From the NCBI RefSeq assembly GCF_964355755.1, contig NC_092678.1:6360922-6424921 (forward strand): DNA of 64,000 bases. The letters are read 5' to 3'. Positions 48,537 through 58,800 of the stretch are shown piece by piece. A program made the position numbers and the translations under genes. The first letter of the stretch is position 1. Each line of letters begins with the position of its first letter. Under the pieces are notes generated by a model that made no database searches, was not told where the DNA came from, and was given only the letters and a program-made list of their open reading frames with translations. The DNA comes from Antedon mediterranea. Its lineage: Eukaryota; Echinodermata; Crinoidea; Comatulida; Antedonidae.

Positions 48537-49446
48537 CGGTGTATAAGACGCACCCCTAACTGAGAGTAAAATATCGGTATTTTTTATATCGTCGATGTAT
48601 AAGACGCACCTTATTTTTCATCAAAACAATGTTTTTTTAAATTGTAATCAATATTATTGTAATAATATATTTCGTTATATCTACAACGGCATCCTTTATT
48701 TAGGTTTTTTCATACCTAGGCTCGGCCGCGCCCAGCCTCAACAAGTTCTTTCTAACTTGTTATTCATGAGTTTCGCCGCAACATCGAGTGCATGACCGTG
48801 TGTGTAACACGTACTACGTGTGTGGGCTAGCCTCGCTCGATCATTTCGAGAGGGCGCACGTTTTCACGGACAATCGTATTCGAATAGTATCTATGTATCC
48901 GAGAAGTGTATACGCTAAGGCCATGCTATAATCAACTGGAGAATATACTAGTCGAATACTGTACACCATGTAGCCGCCAAGAAGGGCTTGCGCTAGGCTA
49001 GGGGTACGGCGGTCGTGCGTATAACTATAAATACACCATGTGGCCGCCAAGAAAGGGCTTGCGCTGGGCTGGGGGTACGGCGATCGTGCGTATAAATACT
49101 GTATAAATAAATACTATTCCAATCGTACGTAAACGTTTACAAATGAAATTTTATCAGAGCGCCATAATGAACAAATCTTTTCATCATATTTAGTATAACA
49201 TCATGCTAAAATGCCTTGAAAAATAGGCCGAAGCAGGTTGCCGTTACGTTACTAGTTTACTGTAGCTAGGCCTAGCCTAGCAGTTAGCAAACGAGGTGAC
49301 GATAGCCTAGCCTGCCTAGCTAGTAGTAGGCCTATCTATGTACAATCTGTGTGGTGAGGCATTTATGTTCGGTGTATAAGACGCACCCTTAATTTAGAGG
49401 TCAAATTTGCGTGTCAAAAGTGCGACTTATACACCGAAATATACGG
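48537..49446. mobile_element. 910-bp TIR element with TA duplication
   Basis: Ends CCGTATATTTCGGTGTATAA and (reverse complement) the same sequence are bounded by TA at 48535-48536 and 49447-49448. Subterminal GTGTATAAGACGCACC is repeated near each end (48541, 48594, 49372). The TA duplication suggests a Tc1/mariner-like mobiliser. The interior is CpG-rich, without a recognisable ORF, and contains a 70-bp tandem duplication. Confidence 0.82.
48962..49101 (+). repeat. 70-bp tandem duplication inside the 910-bp element
   Basis: TACACCATGTAGCCGCCAAG at 48962 recurs as TACACCATGTGGCCGCCAAG at 49032, followed by GGGCTTGCGCT and GGGGTACGGCG in both copies. Confidence 0.85.
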
Positions 49447-49966
49447 TAATAGGATGTTTAATAAATAGTTTCAAATATAAGATGGTCAGATCCCATTTAT
49501 TTAAAATGACAGTATTTTATTTACATACAAATTGCAATCTATCACAATTTTTACTTCTTTTTGAATGAAACTATAGTATAAAATACTTTTTAGTTTCCAC
49601 TGGGAATTTCCCTAAGGGACACACAAGCTCCTATTTGGGAGAATTTGAGAAGCAAAGTTGAGAATTCAATTTTAACTTTGACAACTTTCACACTTTAAAA
49701 TGTTATTAATAATAAATTATAAGATAAAAATAGATTCTGAAATAGAACATTTAACATCTGTTTCTGTTTAGAAGTTTCACAAAATAAAATGTCATAATGC
49801 GTCATCTGGATGTACTGTTCCATTAACTTTGTTTAAAGATAGTCTTATGATTTGGTTTTAGTTAATAGATATTATACGCAAACTTAGAATCTATGTAGTA
49901 TAAACATTGAGATCCAATCATTTAATGTATATATTTATTCTGATCGTCAAGCTTAACTGGAAGCTG

Positions 49967-50090
49967 AGGAAATTCGGATTAGGCCCTCCACGGACCCACA
50001 GCAGTGCAGCGCCTACCAGACCAGCACACCGGGAGAAGATCCCCTATTCTTTTTGAATAGTGTACTAAGTTCTTTAATAATAATATGCAC
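49967..50090 (-). mobile_element. SINE-module copy on the minus strand
   Basis: Read in reverse: TTAAAGAACTTAGTACACTA, AGAATAGGGGATCTTCTCCC, GGTGTGCTGGTCTGGTAGGC, GCTGCACTGCTGTGGG. This is the same module as 7925 and somewhat better preserved in its second half. Confidence 0.55.
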
Positions 50091-50194
50091 TATACTGTAG
50101 TACTGAATATAACAACATTTGTGAAACTCCAAATTCCATATTTATTAAACATTATCATTATTAAACACCTTTGGAACCGAACTAAGTATCTCAA

Positions 50195-50480
50195 TAATAA
50201 TAATAATAATAATAATAAACAGTATTTATATAGCGCCTAATGGATCACTGACCCCTCTAGGTGCTTTACATAGGACCTTAACTAATGGTAATAAACTATC
50301 CCCCACCGGACACCATTCCGGTATTTCTTAGTCGAGGTTTTGGGGATGGAGACAATCAATAATGTGAAAAAAAAAAAAATGTAACAAAGCTTAACTATGC
50401 TTAACTAAGGTAAAACTATCCCCCGCCGGACACCATCCCGGTATTTCTGAGTCAAGGTTTCGGGGCCAGAATTAAGAATA
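50195..50480 (+). repeat. (AAT)n-flanked retroposon remnant with 120-bp duplication
   Basis: An AATAATAAT run, then CAGTATTTATATAGCGCCTA and AGGTGCTTTACATAGG, resembling a widespread invertebrate retroposon end. AACTATCCCCCACCGGACAC at 50294 recurs at 50414 (AACTATCCCCCGCCGGACAC), a ~120-bp tandem duplication. Confidence 0.6.
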
Positions 50481-53038
50481 GAGAGTAAATGAAGCATGCA
50501 CAACTTAAGCTAGGGTTAAACTATGTTAATAACAGTGTCCGCCTATAAATAATGCAGGTTTGTCATAATGTTGAACATTATTGCATGTGAGAGTCTCCCA
50601 TATATGAATGTCTACTGTATCTATAATGTGAGAATAATGTAGAATGCTAGTGTAAAGATTAAGTATACTGTAAATTGGAACCAAATGAAAGTACATACAC
50701 AATTTTTGGCTAAAATAAAATACTGAATTGCCATATACACCCAAATATTATCTTTCTTGTCAATAGAAAAGATCTAATCGTATGGTAAATATTATTGTTT
50801 GGGAGATTTATACAGATTACAATATATCATTGACAAATAAAAATCACAAACTACTGTAATCCACAAGATGCGATCAAAACCTAAGAATTACTGTTGCGTG
50901 AAAATCAAGCCACTCAACTGGAAATCAAAACCTCCATCTATTATGCACCACTTTTGATCGGAGGTAATTCCAGCAAATTCATCTATTATAGATTTCAAAT
51001 AACTTTGCGAAACCTGTTATTATAAACCACTCAGAAATTTGTTTTTAAACTGAGCATGAGTGGTCGTCAATGGCCATGCTTCTAGACTGTTGTTCGTTAG
51101 AAACTCGATAACACCTAATCTTAACACTTGACGGTAAATACCTGGCCCACTTTCAACCCACCTGTTTTTGCTAGGCCTCAGTTTTCTTCCCATACCCTTT
51201 TATCTGTTTGTCTGTCAGGGCATTGATTGAGTATCGTAGGGTTTTGTTTATCCAGTAAAGTTCAAGAAGCTTGGGTTTTGGAAATTTCTAATTTCTGGAT
51301 TATTTATAGCGGTATAAACAGTGTTTTTTCTGAGGGTTTTTCTCATACTTGATGGATTTATGGAGAGGTTAGTAGGCTAGTTAAAACAAGGCTCTAGTTA
51401 CAGAATCTTATAGGCAATTTATGTAATGGAATATAAACATATGACTCAATAATTGGTGGAGTCTTTGGTCCTATTTCTGCTTCCAAAAACAAAAATTACA
51501 GTGTTAATAAATTACCCAAATATGGTACTGGTAGCAGAACAGGAACATTTTTCAATTTAATGGCAGAAGTGAAAATAATGTTTAAAAACATCCAATCGAT
51601 TTTTGGGTGTTACTTCGCCATTTAACTGGTTATTGCTGTGCAACTTTTATCAGTACATGAATGATTTAAAAATGAAAAGAAATGAAGAATTAATTTCCTG
51701 CCTATTTCAATTGAATGTAAACAAAATGATAACCGTTGTTTGGTGGCTAATTCATAAAATGTTTCACAAACAGACCCCAGTTCAGATAGTTTTCACATGT
51801 TCATATTTACATATTATTTAATTTTGCTGGAAAGTTGAGTTTTTGTTCTATCTAATTCATTACATATTAAAGTTATTCCAGTTTTCGCCATTTTTGAGTG
51901 GCAAATAGAGAAGTTACTATCGTTGCTCACTGAAAATTGAAAGCGAACAGGTAGGACGAAAGAATGTACTTGTATATCCTACCATTTTTGTTTGTTTGAC
52001 TTAAAGACTGTATGACACTTATAAATCCATTAATACTGGTGATGTCAAAAAACCGTTTAATTGAAGCATGTCAAAGGTCTTAAAAATAAGATTCAAGATA
52101 CCATAGTAAGCGGTTTATTTGTTTGCCTACAAGAAAGATGCTAAAAATTCCTCACAATATTCATTAATAAAGTTAAAGTATGTCCTATTTATTTTTTGTA
52201 GACTTCAGTAAGGAATTGATCCATCAGCTCTTTAAACTTCAATTACAACTTTGAAATACTAAAGTTTGTTAAAAACCGGAAAAATAAACCTTAATACAGT
52301 GATTGAGGTTAGATAAGTATGGAACGGCAAAATGTTGATGACCCAAGAATACCACCCATTATGTTGGAACTTTTAACTTTAAAAAAACTACTCATAAACA
52401 CAATATGGGCCCATAAAGCTAAAAACAATGTCATGTTCACAGATACCCAATATTCATAGTAAATAGAGTAACAAACAGGTTGATAACTGCAAGTCGGTTA
52501 AACAGAACAACTGTGCATCAGAAATAGGGAGATTTTGATTTGCGATGAACTAGGAACTTTTTTGGCAAATTATTCATTTCGTCTATTTTGTCCATCCAAG
52601 TCCAAATTGAGGATATTTTTTTTAGCCAATGTACACTAAAATAATTCAAAGTCTTTGCATTGACCTAGAACCGAACAAATTGGGTCAGACGACTTGACGT
52701 ATGCGAATAGTACCTTAACATGACGTCATACCATCTTCCTCTTCATAAACTTACTAATGTTTAATCAACTTGGTACACTGTAAAGAATATTTTTTAAAGA
52801 CTTCTGAAGAAAAGGTCATCGTCAGTGCCATAACTTCTTTATGTCCTCACAATGATCACTTTAATTAGGGATTATTTATTAGCCAATAATACCTTTAGTA
52901 AACAGCTTAGAAGTAATTACACAACAGGGGGTAGTCTTGAGCAGGTTATAATGAACCTTCTGCCATCAGGTAAAGAAGTATGCCTTTTGTTGATTTATTA
53001 ACTTGTTCTCCTAGGATTTTTTCTGTAATCTTTTATTA

Positions 53039-53200
53039 AAGCTCTGTCTACACTATCAAACTTTATGGGACAAAAAAATGTGATGTGCCCATATATGGAC
53101 ATGATGATGTCATTTCACTACCATATTTAAGCATATACCTACCATGTTTGGGTACAGTACATCACACACAAAACTAGTTTGATAGTGTAGATAGAGCTTA
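53039..53200. mobile_element. foldback MITE family A copy
   Basis: Ends AAGCTCTGTCTACACTATCA and GATAGTGTAGATAGAGCTT, with TTAA-like flanks. Two modules (CTACCATATTTAAGCATATA, CTACCATGTTTGGGTA). Confidence 0.87.
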
Positions 53201-53464
53201 AAGAAAGGATTTTATTTTCAAATACAACTACCTTCTTGGAATTAATGTCGGATTAAAGTTAGAAGCTTTATACTCCTCTCGTCTTGACAGGAATTTTTTT
53301 TAAATTTCAAATGAAAAGTCTGGTTAAGATACACCTTGAACTTTCAAATATAGGTGGCGCTATGATACTTTTTCTCAAACAAATGTGTCAATCCCTCATG
53401 TTGTTCCCTTATTAAATAGAGTGTCACTTTTGAGAAACCTCCATGTGAAACGATCATGGGAATA

Positions 53465-53586
53465 CAGTAGAACCTCTATTAATTTATAGTGGTGTCCCTT
53501 GAATATACGTATCGTTTATGTGTTAAAACATATAATTTTCCCTTGTTTGTTTTACAAAAAAGTGTCCCAAAATAGGAATTCTACTG
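53465..53586. mobile_element. 122-bp pogo-like MITE with TA duplication
   Basis: CAGTAGAACCTCTATTAATT at the left and AAATAGGAATTCTACTG at the right are inverted. TA flanks both ends (53463-53464, 53587-53588). CAGT-type termini with TA duplication are typical of the pogo/Tc1-mariner superfamily. This copy defines the family ends. Confidence 0.75.
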
Positions 53587-53778
53587 TATATCCCATAATT
53601 GTTGGTTTTATGGGAAAGTGTCCCCTTAGGGGTGACCAAAATAAGGTGCTCTAATGTCGGTTTTAACCCTACAGTCTCCCTCCTATTCAATGTAAAGAGT
53701 TCCTTTTGAAATGTTTACACACTTTGGACACAACATGAGGTTTTTGGATTTTTTTTATAGTGTTATAATATACACTGT

Positions 53779-53865
53779 ATGTTGCAGTTTATAAAGGGTC
53801 AAAGTGCATATGTACACTTGTATGTATGTTGCAGTTTATAAAGGGTCAAAGTGCATGTGATATCT
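53779..53865 (+). repeat. 47-bp tandem duplication
   Basis: ATGTTGCAGTTTATAAAGGG then TCAAAGTGCAT begins at 53779 and again at 53826. Confidence 0.8.
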
Positions 53866-54261
53866 GCCTAGTGTACATCAGTAATGTTTACATTATATAC
53901 TTACAAAAGTATGGCAAAGTTGCTTTATTTAATTAATGTATCAGGCAGTATGTTGTGGAGAAACAAACTGTAATTAAAGTTAACACATATTTATTACTTG
54001 TATATATTGGATGGCCCACGCATTATTCAAAGCTAATCGTTTACCGTTCTTTCTCCGCCGATCGTAAATCGTCTGCCGATTGTCTTTTTCATTTATTACT
54101 GTTTAAAAATAATTGCATTCTCATTGTAAATTGATTAAATGCAATAGTAATTCATGTTCTATGAATAAATTATTGCTCATATTGAATATTATCATTGATT
54201 TTAGATTGTGAAATGATATGTTTTTATACCTGGAAATAAAATATTAGTACAGTACAGTAAT

Positions 54262-54400
54262 TTCAATTCAATTCAATTCAACTTTTATTTCAGACAATTG
54301 TCCATATGGTATAATACATTACGCAAAAAAAAAGATCAAGGAGAGAGGACCAAAACTTTTATCTATTGGTATATAATGCCTCTCTCCATTTGTAGTACAT
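54262..54400 (-). mobile_element. minus-strand retroposon 3' end with (AATTG)n-like tail
   Basis: ATTCAATTCAATTCAACTTT then TATTTCAGACAATTGTCC on the + strand reads, in reverse, as GGACAATTGTCTGAAATAAA followed by a TTGAA repeat tail. Confidence 0.45.
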
Positions 54401-54504
54401 AAATATTTATATTTACAAATTAACATTCTGTTCGCTTTTCATTATAATGAAAATAATGTATATTATTTTCTGAATTTAATACGGTGCATGGTTATAGCGA
54501 GTGT

Positions 54505-54806
54505 CCATATATAGCCATAATGATATCATATTACTACCATATTTGGTAATACCACCACCATATTTGGTAATACCACCACCATATTTGGTAATACCACTAC
54601 CATATTTGGTAATACCACCACCATATTTGGTAATACCACCACCATATTTGGTAATACCACCACCATATTTGGTAATACCACCACCATATTTGGTAATACC
54701 ACCACCATATTTGGTAATACCACCACCATATTTGGTAATACCACCACCATATTTGAACACATCACAGTTTTTTGTCAAACTAGTTTAATAGTGTAGACAG
54801 ATCTTT
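54505..54806. mobile_element. foldback MITE family A, right half with internal 21-bp satellite expansion
   Basis: About ten near-identical 21-bp units (ATATTTGGTAATACCACCACC, one with CCACTACC) run from ~54538 to ~54755. The intact right arm follows: CACATCACAGTTTTTTGTC, then AATAGTGTAGACAGATCTTT. All frames on both strands are open through the array, but that is a trivial consequence of a 21-bp unit. Confidence 0.87.
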
Positions 54807-54939
54807 AATCTACATTCATCACAGCCAAGCACCTGAAGATTGAGGTACTTCCCATGAAACAGCCTGCAATGCATTATCTTTGAATATGACTATGTAGCGT
54901 AGATTTTTTTTTAATATATAATCTACATGTATATATAGT

Positions 54940-55045
54940 ATATATGTATTTGTTATATTTGCAATAATGTACACTAATTTGTTACTGAACTATGGAGAAT
55001 TTTTTTTTTCCGAAATAAAAGATGAATGAATGAATGAATATTTCT
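54940..55045 (+). mobile_element. retroposon 3' end with (GAAT)n tail
   Basis: AATGTACACTAATTTGTTAC, then CCGAAATAAAAG and (ATGA)n at about 55021-55040. Simple-tail signature only. Confidence 0.4.
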
Positions 55046-55783
55046 ACTTTTTTCTTAACCAGACGTATTTTATATTAAAGTTGTTTTCTTTGACTTGAAA
55101 GTTTCTTGTTGAAATGCTTCTTTTATTTTTTGTATTACTTTCTGAAAACATGCCCTGTTGATTATAACTTTGCTAAGAAATGCACTCAAAACACATTTGG
55201 CATTATGCCTAACTATAATACAAAGATACATCCGGTTTATAATAAGACGTTTAGTATATTTTTTTCAGAAATATGTACAGTAATCACCTTTTGATAATTA
55301 GCAATTCTCTTGTGGTATTTGGACTATACTTTCGGTGTCGCCATTCATACTGTACAGAGATGGATTAAAGATACTCCAGGGATTCTGACCAATAAGATTG
55401 CAATTTGTCTGATGGCTAATTTCAGATGCAATATCAGTTTTTTTGTATTGTTTCAGTAATTCCAGTCTTCTAATTAAAGTTAATTCATAAATTCATCTTT
55501 TTAGAATATGTTTTATTATTTATTGTTAAAAAATTAATTAATATCAGTAGTAATTAATACCAGGTGGTTTATAATTTCTTCTGTATGGAAATGTTATGTA
55601 TTAATTTATATGAAAAACTATATTTAAGTTTTTGTATCAATATGCAGTCACATTTTCATCTGCCTGGGTTACCCGGATAAACCTATAATAGCCTGTTTTT
55701 TTTTTATTGAGGAGTGAGAATATTCATTGAACACCCCTCTACATAATAGTTTAATCACAAATCTAATAACTTTTTGTTTACAG

Positions 55784-55881
55784 ATTTGATGCTGACAAAG
55801 TTGGTAATTTTATGATGAGTTTTCAGCAAGCAATTGTCGCTTTGATCCTGTCCACCACACTTGCGGGAATAACACATGGTC
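55784..55881 (+). CDS. L1-family exon: end of 5'UTR plus signal peptide
   Basis: The acceptor follows TTTTTGTTTACAG and the donor is GGTC|GTAAGT. Bases 55784-55811 are untranslated. Translation is placed at ATG 55812 and gives MMSFQQAIVALILSTTLAG then ITHG, a typical signal peptide with a hydrophobic core AIVALIL and small residues near a cleavage site around residue 23. The second ATG (55815) is immediately adjacent and would work equally well. An earlier ATG at 55789 opens an out-of-frame 8-codon uORF that ends at TGA 55813-55815, overlapping the main start. The exon ends in phase 1 (70 coding nt). Because it starts with an acceptor, the transcription start is in an upstream exon. Confidence 0.85.
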
Positions 55882-58800
55882 GTAAGTACACCTCAATTAT
55901 TCATTTCATCTGTATTTAAAACAAAAATTCTTAAATATCAATAGCTATGATATAACTGAGCAAGGGCAACTAACTCCATCTAAAGCCTTGTTCGCACTGG
56001 GCTTGAACAATTGTAAATTTAACCAAGGTAACTTTATGGCCAAAGGTCATTGGCGAATTTTACCAGTGTGATCGTTGCTTTAGTAGTTAGTGATATAAAG
56101 TAGGCTTAATTATACATTTTGCCACAAACAACAATATTTTACAGAGGTAACCAATCGCTTTAAAAAAGTCCATCATCTATTTTGTCTTGCAAACATTTAA
56201 ATTTAAAATAATCACATGTAGACTACAGTGTTTTATCATAAATTGAAAGTACACTATAATGCGTTGTTTAACATTTGTTAAATTTATTGAAAATGTTGTA
56301 CCATCACGTACTGAATAATGGAATGCATTTTACATTCGACAAAATGCTTTTAATATTTATGGAACGTTTCCTGTAATCTCAACGTTTTTTTTCAAACTTT
56401 TATTTTTTTTGTGCAGAAAGTAGTATTAACTACAATAACAAGTCGGCCAATGTTAAATCCATTTAGTTATTTTAAAAGCCTCCTTTTTCAGACAGTACCT
56501 TAACTCTGGATCATTACATCGTTAAATACAACATTAGTTACATTACTTAGTGGGTGCCATTTGTCTAAAAGCCCTATGGGAGGAAGTGCTATGTCATGCG
56601 TTACGTTAATTATCCATCGATCGTTTCATATCATAATATTTTCATATTGCATATTTATTGCGAGAAAGTATAAACTAGTGATCTGTATTCCTTTCTGCAT
56701 TTCTACTATAGAAAAATATATTTCCTTCAAGTTTCTTCAACATACCAAAATTGTATAAAAAAATTACATACAAAAAATTAAGTCTTTATTATTTGCACAT
56801 TGTCCCCTTCAAATGCATGCGATAGTTACGCACAGGCGCCCTTGCAAACCTTATTAAATGAACGTTTAACCATGACCAGACGACATCAAATTTGGAAAAT
56901 AATAATAGGGATTGCACTATTCGGCCTCTAGACTTTGAAATCAATAGAGCGTAAAAGTCAACTGGGCATGCTCAAAAACCTCATTAAGTAAATTAGTATT
57001 TTTTCTTTTTTCTCTATTTGTAAGATCTCACTATACTACCATAATAATATGCAAATTAAAAATACAGCTCATTTGCATGTTCCATTTGACTTACCTGTAA
57101 AATCACCAATAAACATAGATTTATTCTCACTTTGGCATGCTTATTAATAATGTTATATGGTTTAATTCAATGAGAAATATTTGATAATATTATTAATTAT
57201 ATTCATTTTGTTTCTTTAAAATTGTGTTACTTTAATTGATTTTTTATTTTGCTCTTTTAAATCTCGAGATTTATTTTCTTTTAAAATTAATTTCATTTCT
57301 TTAATTAATTTTCTTTTCCACTTTTCTTTGAACATTCTTTTCTATAGTCACATTGGAAAGACCAGGTAAAATGCTACCGTAGATTTCCTAGACTAATATT
57401 TAAATTTTAATCATTTAAATTAGCAGGCGGTTACGCTACAGAATTGTGTTATTTGTTGACCTAAGCTTCATGTGGTTTTTAATTTTAAAAAGCATGTTAG
57501 ATTTTAGAAAAGGAATAGAAATGTTGTTAAGTATAAAACTGCTTTATCAACGGTTTCCTATAATAATGTTATGAAGAGAAAGAGAACTATAAAATGTTTG
57601 TGTGGAAACAAGGGGCGTTGAAATGAGGGCGTGGAACACCTATTTAGTGTATGATTTTCAATCATAAATTCTAAAGACAAAAGACATTTTTATTTGATAT
57701 TATTAGATGATATTATGAATCTGAAATTGTTTAGTCATTTATGTATGTTTACATTTTACTTTTGTTATTATTTCTGTTATGAAAAAAAAACTTGACGATG
57801 TCCTTTTTTTGGTAAGTAAAAATATTAAGGTTTATTATTTATAAGATTATGATAATGATATTATAATAATGTTGAAAGTTTAACTATATTAGAGGAATGA
57901 GGATACTGATAATAACATACTTACTTGTGATGGGATGCTCTCTAGCTAGCTACATTGTTGTTGCATTATGTACTTTTAGGATATATGTTTTGTGTTTAAA
58001 TCCTTGATTCTCCCACTTTAGCTATAGACTTAACTTTAATTTGAAATTTGCATTTAAAGAATTCATTATAGTTTTTTTTCGCGCTGCTCCTTTCGGCAGT
58101 TATATTCAAGAGTACGGAAGCATTAGGAAACAGTTACCATGCGGTAGCTATAATTTCCTACGGCTGAAAAAAATGGGTATTTGGAAAGTGGGACACCCCA
58201 AAGAGAGTCTATGAAAACATTAGCTGATAAATATTGAGATGCATGTAGATGAGCAGCGTTTTTTGTAAGAAATATTTCTTGTTGATATATATTTTTTCAA
58301 ACCTGCTTCGGGAGAACAATGCATTCATTTTATGATAATAATAAGATAGAGTTCGTGTCTTGCTTTGTGTTTAGTTTTCTAGATAGTTTTCCCCTGTCCC
58401 TAGTAGATTTCAAATTGTAAAATAAAATGTTTTAAAATATTTGTTTAGAGATTGAATGTGGTAGTATACTGCTTCATGTTTGAGTTTGTTTATGTTTGTT
58501 TAAGTTAAAGTTTAATGTCTTCTAATTTTTAATCTGCTTGGTAATTTTGGAACGATGCTATTGGTTAGATTAGATAATGATAATGTCCGGTTTGCTTTTA
58601 AAATATCTGTAAACGACCAGTTAATTAAATGTCACAATAAAGGCCATTCTAACTGCTATTTAAACTACTTATTTTAAGTTTTAAAACTTTACTGGGATAT
58701 TGTTATTGTCCCCTGAATAGAGGTATGAGGAAATTATGTTTTATATTCATATGTTTAAAAAATAAGAGATTTTGCCTTCAAAGAGTGTCCCCAAATAGAG

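Larger units (their letters stand above)
50481..55783. other. non-coding stretch upstream of the first L1-family coding exon
   Basis: Repeats at 53039, 53465, 53779, 54262 and 54505 only. No TATA box or CpG-rich promoter immediately precedes 55784, consistent with that exon being internal. Confidence 0.5.

Noticed and set aside
54476-54788. Three long overlapping open frames encoding repeats such as VIPPPYL or GGGITKY
   Set aside because: They arise because a 21-bp unit repeats in frame on every frame without stops. They are not genes.
58110-58162. Imperfect hairpin TAGGAAA...TTTCCTA considered as a microRNA precursor
   Set aside because: Two 7-bp stems with mismatches are too short and broken for a pre-miRNA.
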